Shown here: positions 9,057 through 17,279 of the stretch, piece by piece
How positions within the stretch are numbered: position 1 is the stretch's first letter
Layout: the number at the start of each line of letters is the position of its first letter
Assembly (NCBI RefSeq): GCF_046297895.1
Contig: NZ_JBKBHC010000008.1
Location: 186,001-250,000, forward strand
Reading direction: 5' to 3'
Source: Ferrovibrio sp046297895
GTDB taxonomy: Bacteria; Pseudomonadota; Alphaproteobacteria; Ferrovibrionales; Ferrovibrionaceae
Length of the DNA: 64,000 nt
The notes under the pieces: model-generated
Told to the model about the DNA's origin: nothing
Database searches by the model: none
What the model saw: the letters and a program-made list of their open reading frames with translations, nothing else
Program-made: the position numbers and the translations under genes

Positions 9057-9125
9057 TTGTCTATCCTTCCAGATAGTAAGCGCCCCGTTGGGGGGGCGTG
9101 TCCCGCAGCCCTTCTACTCGGAGTC
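9057..9125 (-). promoter_or_regulatory. Candidate serC leader RNA upstream of serC
   Basis: The 69 bases before serC hold two mutually exclusive hairpins on the minus strand: GGGC (upstream) can pair with GCCC across TGCGGGACAC, or the following CGCCCC can pair with GGGGCG just before the Shine-Dalgarno. Rfam lists a serC leader at exactly this place in alphaproteobacterial serCA operons. I match it by position and the competing structure, not by a covariance search. Confidence 0.5.
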
Positions 9126-9209
9126 AGGGGCCGGGTGCAATGGCCATTTCGCCGCAGCTATAGAAAAACCGCGCCAACAGCCTGCACGTGGCCAGCCTGC
9201 AACGCCAGG

Positions 9210-9746
9210 TCAGGCCTGTTTGCCTTCCTGCTCGGCCAATTCCATCAATCTTGGCGCCCGATCCGACACCTCGCGCAGGATCGTCTCTGCTACCAACAGT
9301 CGCTTGCGGGCATCTTCGTCCAGCACGCCTTCGATACCCTCGCGGTCGATCCGGTCGACCGTCTCCCGCAATTCCCAGATCGTGGCCAGGAACACCTTCT
9401 GTGTGCCGATCGGCAGCACTTCGGTCCCTTCCAGGGCAGGGAAAACCCTTAGTACAACGTCAATCTTCATGCGCAAGAGATCGACGATCAGCTGGCTGTG
9501 ATAGTCTTTCAGCTTGGCCAAGGCCGCCGGCTCGGCATGCTCCATGCGGTCCTCGATCAGGACCAGCACGCCCTCGATCTCGGTCAGGGCATCGCGGTAT
9601 TCGTAATACGGCTCGTAGGTGGCGTGACTGATCCGCGCAATGGCTTCTTCCGCCATCTTCCGCGCCCGCTTGGTCTGACGCCTTAAAGCGTCGAGCAGGG
9701 TCTCGATTTCATCGGCCTTGTAGCGCTTGCCGGTAATCTTGGCCAT
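9210..9746 (-). CDS. Hypothetical helical protein
   Basis: Not recognised. The 178 residues are almost wholly helical and charged, with the N-terminal half rich in Lys, Arg, Glu and Ala (KADEIETLLDALRRQTKRA) and several heptad-like stretches, so a coiled-coil or helical bundle is likely. No signal peptide or membrane segment is seen, and the composition suggests a cytoplasmic protein. The ATG at 9746 gives MAKITGKRYK; a GTG at 9755 is an alternative and neither has a strong Shine-Dalgarno. It lies upstream of serC on the same strand but is separated by 153 bases containing the serC leader. Confidence 0.7.
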   Translation of the reverse strand: MAKITGKRYKADEIETLLDALRRQTKRARKMAEEAIARISHATYEPYYEYRDALTEIEGVLVLIEDRMEHAEPAALAKLKDYHSQLIVDLLRMKIDVVLRVFPALEGTEVLPIGTQKVFLATIWELRETVDRIDREGIEGVLDEDARKRLLVAETILREVSDRAPRLMELAEQEGKQA

Positions 9747-9800
9747 CCCAATCACTCGGAATCCCGGAATGGGGGCATATTACCCATTCCGCCCGACAAG

Positions 9801-9833
9801 AAAACGGCCAGCGCGGGGGAAACCGCGCCGGCC
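9801..9833 (-). terminator. Rho-independent terminator after the Bug-type binding protein
   Basis: Eleven-base stem with one G-U pair (GGCCGGCGCGG with CCGCGCTGGCC, minus strand), six-base loop, then GTTTTC. It lies 33 bases after the stop of the gene ending at 9866. Confidence 0.8.
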
Positions 9834-9865
9834 GGCCATGTCGGTTGGTTAGGCTGGCTGCAAAT

Positions 9866-10849
9866 TCAATCGAGCTTGGCACCCGACTGCTTCACCACCT
9901 CAGCCCAGCGCTTGATCTCGGCATCCAGGAAGGTGGCGAACTGGGCCGAGGTCATGCTCGGCACGTCCGAGCCGTTGTTGAGCCAGATTTCCTTCAGTTC
10001 CGGCGACTGCAAAGCCGCCTGCACTTCCTTGTACATGCGCTCCACGATCGGGGCCGGCGTACCCTTCGGCGCCCACATGGCATACCAGGTCGAGACCTCG
10101 TAACCGGCGAGGCCGGCCTCGGCCGCGGTCGGCACATCAGGGAAAGCAGGCGAACGTTTCGATGCGGCCACGGCCAGCGCCTTGATGCGGCCGGCCTTGA
10201 TCTGCGCGGCCGACGATCCCAGTCCGTCGAACATCATCTCAACCGCCTGGCCGCCGACAAGATCCTGCATTGCCGGGCCCGCACCGCGATAGGGCACATG
10301 GGCGATCTCGGTTTTGGTCATGATCTTGAACAGTTCGCCGGCCAGGTGATGCGAGGTGCCATTGCCTGCGGAGGCATAACTCATCTTGCCGGGCTTGGCC
10401 TTCGCCTCGGCAATCAGCTCCTGCAATGTCTTGGCCGATGTGCGGCTGGCATTCACCACCACCACCTGCGGCGGCTGCGCGATCACCGTCACCGGCACGA
10501 AATCCTTCACGATATCGTAGTCGAGCTTGGGATACATCGAGGGCGCAATCGCATGATGGGCACCGCCAATGAAGAAGTTGTAGCCGTCCGGCGTGGCGCG
10601 CGCAGCCAGGCCAGCACCCAGCGTGCCACCGGCGCCACCGCGATTGTCGATCACGATCTGCTTGCCGAGTTGCTTGGTGAGTTGAGCCGCAAGCGGACGG
10701 GCAAAGGCGTCGGTGCCGCCACCGGCGGGAAACGGCACGATGATGGTAATCGACCGATCCGGCCAAGCCTGGGCCATGACGGGACCGGTCACTGCCACTG
10801 CGACAATGGCCGTTGCAAGGCACAGGAAACGTCTGGAGATCGAATGCAT
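9866..10849 (-). CDS. Bug-family tripartite tricarboxylate transporter substrate-binding protein
   Basis: Periplasmic binding protein of 327 residues, TctC/Bug type, normally serving a TTT transporter for organic acids. A signal peptide ends near residue 26 (GPVMA, then QAWPDRSI). Family motifs are ITIIVPFPAGGGTDAFAR near 34, the RGGAGGTLGAGLAARATPDGY loop near 69, ASAGNGTSHH near 160 and HVPYRGAGPAM near 184. No TctA or TctB membrane subunit lies in the window, so it is an orphan. GGGAGGA precedes the ATG with good spacing, and a terminator follows, so it is monocistronic. Confidence 0.93.
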   Translation of the reverse strand: MHSISRRFLCLATAIVAVAVTGPVMAQAWPDRSITIIVPFPAGGGTDAFARPLAAQLTKQLGKQIVIDNRGGAGGTLGAGLAARATPDGYNFFIGGAHHAIAPSMYPKLDYDIVKDFVPVTVIAQPPQVVVVNASRTSAKTLQELIAEAKAKPGKMSYASAGNGTSHHLAGELFKIMTKTEIAHVPYRGAGPAMQDLVGGQAVEMMFDGLGSSAAQIKAGRIKALAVAASKRSPAFPDVPTAAEAGLAGYEVSTWYAMWAPKGTPAPIVERMYKEVQAALQSPELKEIWLNNGSDVPSMTSAQFATFLDAEIKRWAEVVKQSGAKLD

Positions 10850-10960
10850 TGGTTCCTCCCGTAATTCTTATGATCTCGTTGCCCGATGATTCTTACGGCA
10901 AAGCCCGGTGGAGACCAACCAATTCGTTGGAGCCGCAACTGTTTTGCTGCGCTGCAGCGT

Positions 10961-11536
10961 TCAGCCGCCCAGCAGGATGGCGATTCCCAGCGCGGCGAAG
11001 GCAGCGGCGGCAACGAAACGGATCGGTTTCAGCGGCAGGCGCGTGACGATTTTCTGCCCCAGCATCACCACAGGCGCATTGGCCAGCATAAGGCCCAGCG
11101 TACTGGCCGCCGTGACCAGCAATACCGAGTCAAACCGGGCCGCCAACGCAGTGGTCGCGAGCTGGGTCTTGTCGCCGGTCTCGGCGAGAAAGAACGCGAT
11201 CAGCGTGGTAATGAATACGCCGTTGCGCGTCTTCGGCGCGTCATTCTCATCCAGCCTGTCGGGAATCAGCGTCCAGACCGCCATGGCGAGGAATGACGCC
11301 GCCAGCGCCCAGCGCAGCACCTTCGGCTCGACCAGTCCCTCGATCCACACGCCCAGCGTGGCGGCGAGGGCGTGATTGGCCAGTGTGGCGCACAGGATCG
11401 CGGCCATGATCGGCAGCGGACGGCGGAACCGGGCCGCCAACAGCAGGCTCAGCAACTGGGTCTTGTCGCCAATCTCGGCAACGGCCACCAGACCGGTGGT
11501 GGTCAGGAACGGCGCAATAACGTCGGCATTGAACAC
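10961..11536 (-). CDS. TMEM165/GDT1 (UPF0016) family manganese transporter
   Basis: Integral membrane cation transporter with two copies of the E-x-G-D-K-T-Q signature (AEIGDKTQLLSL and AETGDKTQLATT), each within a three-helix repeat. Bacterial relatives such as MneA export Mn2+, and the yybP-ykoY riboswitch upstream supports this. I take the GTG at 11536 (191 residues), which gives the usual family N-terminus just before FLTTTGLVAVAEIGDK. An in-frame ATG at 11575 lies in the loop of a 15-bp hairpin and has no Shine-Dalgarno, so it is less likely, although the frame is open there. Confidence 0.92.
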   Translation of the reverse strand: MFNADVIAPFLTTTGLVAVAEIGDKTQLLSLLLAARFRRPLPIMAAILCATLANHALAATLGVWIEGLVEPKVLRWALAASFLAMAVWTLIPDRLDENDAPKTRNGVFITTLIAFFLAETGDKTQLATTALAARFDSVLLVTAASTLGLMLANAPVVMLGQKIVTRLPLKPIRFVAAAAFAALGIAILLGG

Positions 11537-11550
11537 GGGGCATCTCGCAA

Positions 11551-11602
11551 CGGACCGGGCGGCGGACAGGGCCATAGGCTGCGTTTCCCGCCGCCCGGTC
11601 CG
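11551..11602 (-). repeat. 15-bp perfect inverted repeat between riboswitch and GDT1 gene
   Basis: CGGACCGGGCGGCGG (11551-11565) is perfectly complementary to 11588-11602 around a 22-base loop. No T-tract follows in the direction of transcription, so it is not a standard terminator. Its place between the aptamer and the start codon suggests part of the expression platform. Confidence 0.8.
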
Positions 11603-11614
11603 GGCTTCGGAAAA

Positions 11615-11773
11615 GCAAGCCTAAGGTCTCGCCAGGTTGGTCCGGAGCAGATGCCCGAACCGGCCGGTCAGCGCCAAGCCGTTGGGGCTGGTTTCCCGCC
11701 GGCTAGTCTGTTGACGCTGCCCCCGCTCTGGCAGCCGCAATGGCGGCCCGGCGGGCGGCTACTCCCCAAAGGG
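11615..11773 (-). promoter_or_regulatory. yybP-ykoY manganese riboswitch
   Basis: Read on the minus strand, the conserved elements occur in order: TTTGGGGAGTAGCC at the 5' end, GTCAACAGACTAGCC in the middle, GGCGGGAAACCAGCCCCAAC, and CTGGCGAGACCTTAGG at the 3' end. These correspond to the Mn2+-sensing loop GGGGAGUAG and the closing GCGAGACC element of the known family. It lies directly upstream of a UPF0016 gene, a classic partner of this riboswitch. Mn2+ binding would be expected to raise expression of the exporter. Boundaries are approximate. Confidence 0.92.
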
Positions 11774-11928
11774 TGCGGCAGATGTGTAGCCCGGCCGTGT
11801 TCAGCCTGCAAGCGGCGCGGTCGCAAGCATGCGTCAGGGAATGGGTTCAGGATTGATCCAGCGCAGGGAAACGGACGTTTTCCCGTGCGAATATTCCAAA
11901 CAATTCGCAGCCCTGGAGTATCTCGGCC

Positions 11929-12456
11929 ATGTCGACCCGCTATTCCCTGCCCCTCATCCTGCTGCACTGGCTGGCCGTGCCGGCCATGCTGGCCGCCTTC
12001 ATCATCGGCGAGGTGATGGAAGACCTGCCGCGTGGTCCGGAAAAGATTTCCGTGATGGGCTGGCATATCCTGGCCGGCCTGACCGTGGCGGCATTGCTGC
12101 TGCCGCGCATTGCCATCCGCCTGCGCGGCGTGCCGCCGATGCATGGCGAGGCGGCTTTCTGGGAAGCCGGCCTGGCCCGCGCGGCACATCTCGTCATGTA
12201 TGCCGTGATGCTGCTGCTGCCTTTGACCGGGCTGCTGTCGATCCTGGCCGGCACCCGAACCGTACCCGTGCTTGGGCTGTTCGAACTGCCGGCGCTGTTC
12301 CCGTTATCCTGGCTGCATGAGGCGATGGAGGAGGTCCACGAGGCCGTCGCCCGGGTTTTCCTCGTCACTCTGGTGATGCATGTCGCCGCCACCCTCTGGC
12401 ATGTGCTGGTGCGTCGCGACGGGGTCCTCCGCCGCATGCTGCCGGGCCGGAACTGA
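11929..12456 (+). CDS. Cytochrome b561 family protein
   Basis: Membrane di-heme cytochrome b of 175 residues with four predicted transmembrane helices, likely passing electrons between quinone and a periplasmic or membrane partner. Candidate heme ligands are His13 (ILLHWL), His46 (MGWHILAG), His87 (RAAHLV), His137 (EEVHEAV) and His151/158 (MHVAATLWHV). It matches the standard length for this family. It starts at ATG 11929 (MSTRYSLPLILLHW), divergently from the riboswitch-controlled GDT1 gene. No partner catalytic gene is adjacent, so its electron donor is unknown. Confidence 0.9.
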   Translation: MSTRYSLPLILLHWLAVPAMLAAFIIGEVMEDLPRGPEKISVMGWHILAGLTVAALLLPRIAIRLRGVPPMHGEAAFWEAGLARAAHLVMYAVMLLLPLTGLLSILAGTRTVPVLGLFELPALFPLSWLHEAMEEVHEAVARVFLVTLVMHVAATLWHVLVRRDGVLRRMLPGRN

Positions 12457-12579
12457 AAAAAAGCCGTGGTTGTGCCTCCCGGTCCCCTCCCCGGCGGAAC
12501 ATAAATAGAATTTGCAATCTCCGGTAAATAATCGTACCGATTCCAGGGGTTGAACTAAACCGCATCGGGAAAACCGGGC

Positions 12580-14127
12580 ATGGTCGCGCGCTGCAGAACC
12601 GTGGCGTTTCAGGGCATCGACGTCATGCCCGTGGATGTTCAGGTCCAGCTCTCCAACGGGCTGCCGGCCTTTGCTGTTGTCGGCCTGGCCGACAAGGCAG
12701 TTGGGGAAAGCCGCGAACGTGTGCGCGGTGCGCTGGGCGCGTTGGGGCTGGCACTGCCACCCAAGCGCATCACCGTCAACCTGGCGCCGGCGGACCTGCC
12801 CAAGGAAGGCAGCCATTACGACCTGCCGATTGCGCTGGCGCTGCTGGCGGCGATGAACGTGCTGCCGCCCGATATGCTGGAGGGTTTCGTGGCCCTGGGC
12901 GAGCTCGGCCTCGATGGCGCCATCGGCACAGTGAGCGGCGTTTTGCCGGCGGCGATCGCGGCCCATGGCGAGGATCGCGGGCTGATCTGTCCCGCCGGCC
13001 AGGGCAATGAGGCGGCCTGGGCAGGTGATGCCCAGCGTGTGCTGGCCGCGCCCAGCCTGCTGGCGCTGATCAATCATTTCCGCGGCAGTCAGGTACTGCC
13101 CCCGCCCACGCCGCAAAGTGTCGAACCTGCCGACGCGCCCCTGCCTAACCTGCGCGACATCAAGGGCCAGGAAAGCGCGCGCCGCGCCCTCGAGATCGCC
13201 GCAGCCGGGGCGCATAACCTGCTGTTCATCGGCCCGCCCGGTGCCGGCAAGTCGATGCTGGCCCAGCGTCTGCCCGGCATCCTGCCGCCGCTGGATGCCG
13301 GCGAAATCCTGGAGGTGAGCATGATCGCCTCGCTGGCTGGCCAGATCAGCGAGGGGCGGATCACCCGGCAGCGGCCCTTTCGCAACCCGCATCATTCGGC
13401 CTCGATGGCGGCCCTGATCGGCGGTGGCCACCGTGCAAAACCCGGCGAGGTTAGCCTGTCGCATCTGGGCGTGCTGTTTCTCGACGAGTTGCCCGAGTTC
13501 AACCGCCAGGCCCTCGATGCCCTGCGTCAGCCGCTGGAAACCGGGCAGGCGGTGGTGGCGCGCGCCAATGCCCATGTCAGTTATCCCGCACGATTCCAGC
13601 TCGTGGCCGCGATGAACCCCTGCCGCTGCGGTCATCTCGACGATCCCGCACTGGCCTGCGGCCGCGCGCCGAGATGCGCCGGCGAATATCAGGCCCGTCT
13701 CTCCGGCCCCCTGCTTGACCGTATCGATCTGACCCTGGAGGTACCCACCGTTAGACCGGCCGATCTGAGCGCGCCACCGACTGGCGAAGACTCTGCCACT
13801 GTCGCGGCGCGGGTGGCCATGGCGCGCGAGATCCAGCGCGACCGCTATGCCCGCACCGGCAGCGGCGGCCTCTCGCGCGATGGCCGCCGAGTGATCCGCA
13901 CCAATGCCGAAGCCGATGGCGAGTTGCTGGAGCGCATATCCATGCCTGATGCCGCGGCGCGCGAGTTGCTGACCCAGGCGGCCAGCGCCATGCATCTCAC
14001 CGCACGTGGTTATCACCGCGTTCTGCGCGTGGCCCGCACCTTGGCCGATCTGGAAGGCGTGGATGCGGTGCGCCGTCCGCATGTGGCCGAGGCGCTGAGC
14101 TACCGCCGGCTGGCATTCGTGCGATAG
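12580..14127 (+). CDS. comM: YifB family Mg chelatase-like AAA ATPase (ComM)
   Basis: Cytoplasmic AAA+ ATPase of 515 residues. ComM homologues are hexameric helicases that promote branch migration in natural transformation. An N-terminal Lon-protease-like subdomain covers about residues 20-165. Walker A GPPGAGKS is at 218-225, Walker B VLFLDELPEF at 298-307, and a zinc-finger-like cluster MNPCRCGHL with further Cys at about 360 and 366 follows. The C-terminal Mg_chelatase domain includes RGYHRVLRVARTLADL. ATG 12580 fits the family start (MVARCRTVAFQGID). A 592-residue open frame on the other strand is a composition shadow. No competence genes are nearby. Confidence 0.95.
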   Translation: MVARCRTVAFQGIDVMPVDVQVQLSNGLPAFAVVGLADKAVGESRERVRGALGALGLALPPKRITVNLAPADLPKEGSHYDLPIALALLAAMNVLPPDMLEGFVALGELGLDGAIGTVSGVLPAAIAAHGEDRGLICPAGQGNEAAWAGDAQRVLAAPSLLALINHFRGSQVLPPPTPQSVEPADAPLPNLRDIKGQESARRALEIAAAGAHNLLFIGPPGAGKSMLAQRLPGILPPLDAGEILEVSMIASLAGQISEGRITRQRPFRNPHHSASMAALIGGGHRAKPGEVSLSHLGVLFLDELPEFNRQALDALRQPLETGQAVVARANAHVSYPARFQLVAAMNPCRCGHLDDPALACGRAPRCAGEYQARLSGPLLDRIDLTLEVPTVRPADLSAPPTGEDSATVAARVAMAREIQRDRYARTGSGGLSRDGRRVIRTNAEADGELLERISMPDAAARELLTQAASAMHLTARGYHRVLRVARTLADLEGVDAVRRPHVAEALSYRRLAFVR

Positions 14128-14144
14128 TCAATCATGGGGAGAAC

Positions 14145-14705
14145 ATGTTCTACAGCGGCCATGAATCAATCAATTTTAAACAATGCGACGAAGGCTTGAT
14201 CTTTTATCCATACGGCACTTTCGCCCGCGGATACGTTATCGCTCCGGAGGAACGGCCTCAACTGGAGACCTACATCCGCCGTTGGACATATTGGGCTGCA
14301 GCTCTGATCGGACTTCAGGTTGCGCTCAATGCGTGGATAGGATGGCAGCACAGCTTGGCCATCAGCCTGCCAGGCGTAGTCGTTCTGATTGCCATCTATT
14401 ATCTGCGCATGCGTCGTTGGTCATCCGAAAGAACCCCTGCTGTCGCACGCCTGTCGCTGCAGGAAAGCATCGAAAATCAGGCCCGCACGATGCCCAGCCT
14501 CTGGATATACACATTGCTGATTTTCTGCTTTCTGAGCTTTCTCGGAGCAATATGGCTTTTAACAATACCCTCTGAAAGCAATCGCTTGACTCTCTGGTTG
14601 GGTCTACCACTTCTGGGATACGGCACTTACCATTTCATCAAGCTGGCAATCGCAAGACTGCGCCTGGCGCGAGCAGCTCATCCAGATACAAATCACATAA
14701 AATGA
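14145..14705 (+). CDS. Hypothetical membrane protein
   Basis: Not recognised to function. The 186 residues begin with a soluble segment (FKQCDEGLIFYPYG, FARGYVI) typical of a small family of alphaproteobacterial membrane proteins, then four hydrophobic helices at about 48-66, 71-90, 118-138 and 147-165, and a basic C-terminus. It starts 17 bases after comM and could be co-transcribed. It has clearly lower GC and more AT-ending codons than its neighbours, a possible sign of recent acquisition. A bidirectional terminator follows at once. Confidence 0.75.
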   Translation: MFYSGHESINFKQCDEGLIFYPYGTFARGYVIAPEERPQLETYIRRWTYWAAALIGLQVALNAWIGWQHSLAISLPGVVVLIAIYYLRMRRWSSERTPAVARLSLQESIENQARTMPSLWIYTLLIFCFLSFLGAIWLLTIPSESNRLTLWLGLPLLGYGTYHFIKLAIARLRLARAAHPDTNHIK

Positions 14706-14736
14706 AAAAAAGGCGCCACAAGGCGCCCTTTCTTTT
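14705..14736. terminator. Bidirectional terminator between convergent genes
   Basis: GGCGCC-ACAA-GGCGCC hairpin flanked by seven A bases on the left and a T-rich run on the right, so it can serve both the membrane protein gene (+) and cheW (-). Confidence 0.85.
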
Positions 14737-14755
14737 TCTGGATTTCTCAGTCCGC

Positions 14756-15253
14756 TTACGCAGCCAGCAACGGCATTTCCACTGCAGCCCCGCGCCCGCC
14801 CACCAGCAGATCGAGATCGAGCAAAGACACCATGCGCTCCTCGCGCGCCAGCAGGGCGGTGAGAAAGGCATCTTCTGCCTGCATACCCGTCTTCGGAACA
14901 GGCTGCAATTCGCGGTCGCCTACCGAAAGGATGTCAGACACCGCATCCACCAGCAGGCCGTAGAAACCACTTGCTGCCTCCACCACGATCACCACATGGG
15001 TGGCACTCGGCATGCTGCATTCCGCACCGAGGCGGATGCGCAGGTCGTAGATCGGCACGACCTGCCCCCTGAGGTTGATGATGCCGCGCACCGCCGCGGG
15101 ACAGTTGGGCAGCGGCGTCTCGATGCTCCAGCCGCGGATTTCCCGCACGCTGAGGATACCGATGCCATATTCCTGCCCGGCCGCAGCGAAGGTGAGATAT
15201 TCGCGCACGGCACCATCGCCGCTGGCCGTGTCGGTTAGCGCCAGCGCGTCCAT
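14756..15253 (-). CDS. cheW: Chemotaxis adaptor protein CheW
   Basis: Cytoplasmic coupling protein of 165 residues linking chemoreceptors to the CheA kinase. It has the CheW beta-barrel landmarks: EYLTFAAAGQEYGIGILSVREI, then RGIINLRGQVVPIYDLR with the receptor-binding loop, and GLLVDAVSDIL. The start at 15253 forms an ATGA overlap with the stop of the upstream chemoreceptor gene, so translation is probably coupled; an in-frame ATG at 15268 would lie inside that gene. A two-gene receptor-CheW unit without CheA suggests that it feeds a kinase encoded elsewhere. Confidence 0.94.
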   Translation of the reverse strand: MDALALTDTASGDGAVREYLTFAAAGQEYGIGILSVREIRGWSIETPLPNCPAAVRGIINLRGQVVPIYDLRIRLGAECSMPSATHVVIVVEAASGFYGLLVDAVSDILSVGDRELQPVPKTGMQAEDAFLTALLAREERMVSLLDLDLLVGGRGAAVEMPLLAA

Positions 15254-17070
15254 CAGAACTGCTCCCACTCTTCGGCCTCGGCCTTCGGCACGGCTTTGCC
15301 GCGCGCTGCCGTCGTCTTCATCGCAGGGACAGCTTTGGCCGCCGCGCGCTTTCCCGCCACGACCGTCAGCGCCGGACGCGTCGCGGCAACCTGGCCGCCG
15401 ACCTTGTAGCGCTGCACTAGGGTTGCAAGTTCCTCGGCCTGGTTCGATAGCGACTGGGCGGAAGCAGAGGTCTCTTCCACCAGGGCGCCATTGCGCTGGG
15501 TCATCTCGTCCATCTGGCCGACGGCGGTATTGATCTGCTCCAGACCCGAAGCCTGCTCGCGCGAGGCAGCAGCGATTTCGGCCACGATGTCCGACACCTT
15601 CTTGATCGACGAGACGATCTCGGTCAGCGACGAACCTGCCTGATTGACCAGCGCGGCACCGGCCTTGACCTGCCCGTTCGATGTCTGGATCAGCGCCTTG
15701 ATGTCCTTGCTGGCATTGGCCGAGCGCTGCGCCAGCGAGCGCACCTCCTGCGCGACGACGGCAAAGCCCTTGCCCGCCTCGCCGGCCCGCGCCGCTTCCA
15801 CCGAGGCATTCAGTGCCAGCAGGTTGGTCTGGAAGGCGATTTCGTCGATCAGGCCGATGATGTCGGAGATCTTCTGGGCGCTTTCCTCGATCTGGCTCAC
15901 CGCCGCCACTGCGTCACGAACCACATTGCCGCCCTTCTCGGCGGTATCGCGCGCGGCCGTGGCCAGCTGGCTGGCCGCCTGGGCGTTGTCGGCATTCTGC
16001 TTCACCGTGGTGGTGACCTCATGCATCGAGGCGGCGGTCTCCTCGATCGAGGCCGCCTGGCTTTCCGTGCGCTGGGCCAGATCCTGGCTGCCGGTCGAGA
16101 TTTCCGCCGAGGCTGCGGCAATCGTCTCGGAGGCCTCGCGAATACCCCCGATGATATCGGTCATCGCATCAACCAGATTATTCATGCCCTCGCACAACGT
16201 GCGGATTTCGCCGGACTTGCCCTCCAGGTCGATGCGCTGGGTCAGGTCGTTAGCCTTGGTGGCTTCCACAACGGCCTGCACCTGGTGCACGGCCTGCTGC
16301 ATCATCTGCGCCGCTTTGGTCTGCGCCGTTATGTCGGTGGCATACTTGACCACCTTGTAGGGCCGGCCGTTGGCATCCATGATCGGATTGTAACTGGCCT
16401 GGATCCACACTTCCGTGCCGCCCTTGCCGATGCGCTTGTACTGGCCGGCATCATATTCGCCGCGGCCCAGCTTGGCCCAGAAGTCGCGATATTCGGCGCT
16501 GTCGCGATAAGCCGGCTCGACGAACAGGCTGTGATGCTTGCCCTTCACTTCGTCAAGCGTATAGCCCAGAGTCTTCAGGAAGTTCTCGTTGGCCTGCAGG
16601 ATCTTGCCGTCCAGGGTGAACTCGATCACCGCCTGCGCCTTGTTGATCGCCGCCAACTGGCCTTCGTAGTTGGCCATCGTCATCTTCTGCTCGGTAATAT
16701 CGGTCGCGAACTTGACGACCTTGTAAAGCTTGCCGCGCTTGTCGAAGATCGGGTTATAGCTGGCCTCGATCCAGATTTCCTTGCCACCCTTGCCAATCCG
16801 CTTGTACTGGCCTGTGTCGAATTCGCCGCGCCCCAGCTTGGCCCAGAAGTCGCGATACTCGGCGCTGGCACGATAGGCTGGTTCGACAAACAAGCTGTGA
16901 TGCTGGCCTACGATTTCGTCGAGGGTATAACCCAACGCCTTCAGGAAATTGGCATTGGCATGCAGAATCTTGCCATCCAGGGTGAATTCGATCACTGCCT
17001 GGGATTTGTTGATGGCGTCGAACTGGGCCCGCAAATCGCTGGTCGCCGACGCACCCGAAAACTGGAACAT
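15253..17070 (-). CDS. Soluble methyl-accepting chemotaxis protein with tandem PAS domains
   Basis: Chemoreceptor of 605 residues without any membrane segment, so a cytoplasmic sensor. Two PAS domains with C-terminal PAC motifs (about 18-127 and 140-249) are near copies of each other, offset by 122 residues. A short linker (255-310) with HAMP-like features and the methyl-accepting helical hairpin follow, with the conserved tip near 405-445 (DEIAFQTNLLALNASVEAARAGE). The last five residues, EWEQF, fit the xWxxF pentapeptide that tethers CheR or CheB. PAS ligand (heme, FAD or none) cannot be told from sequence. It resembles Aer2/BdlA-type redox or energy sensors. Confidence 0.93.
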   Translation of the reverse strand: MFQFSGASATSDLRAQFDAINKSQAVIEFTLDGKILHANANFLKALGYTLDEIVGQHHSLFVEPAYRASAEYRDFWAKLGRGEFDTGQYKRIGKGGKEIWIEASYNPIFDKRGKLYKVVKFATDITEQKMTMANYEGQLAAINKAQAVIEFTLDGKILQANENFLKTLGYTLDEVKGKHHSLFVEPAYRDSAEYRDFWAKLGRGEYDAGQYKRIGKGGTEVWIQASYNPIMDANGRPYKVVKYATDITAQTKAAQMMQQAVHQVQAVVEATKANDLTQRIDLEGKSGEIRTLCEGMNNLVDAMTDIIGGIREASETIAAASAEISTGSQDLAQRTESQAASIEETAASMHEVTTTVKQNADNAQAASQLATAARDTAEKGGNVVRDAVAAVSQIEESAQKISDIIGLIDEIAFQTNLLALNASVEAARAGEAGKGFAVVAQEVRSLAQRSANASKDIKALIQTSNGQVKAGAALVNQAGSSLTEIVSSIKKVSDIVAEIAAASREQASGLEQINTAVGQMDEMTQRNGALVEETSASAQSLSNQAEELATLVQRYKVGGQVAATRPALTVVAGKRAAAKAVPAMKTTAARGKAVPKAEAEEWEQF

Positions 17071-17279
17071 TGCTGATCGTCCTTATCTGTATTCTCCCGG
17101 CGGAGCGCCGATGGTTGTATTGTCATACGTACACAAAGAGGTATCGGATCGAAATGTTTTTATTTACTAATATCAATAAGTTACAAAACTGAAATTCTGC
17201 ATGTGCCCCCTACTGGTTTCCGCGATACGCAGACGCCTAAACTCAAGACAGAAATCCGACCGAAAGCCACAGGGAAACA

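Noticed and set aside
12304..14082. 592-residue open frame antisense to comM
   Set aside because: No recognisable domain, composition typical of a shadow frame in GC-rich DNA, and the plus strand carries an unmistakable ComM.
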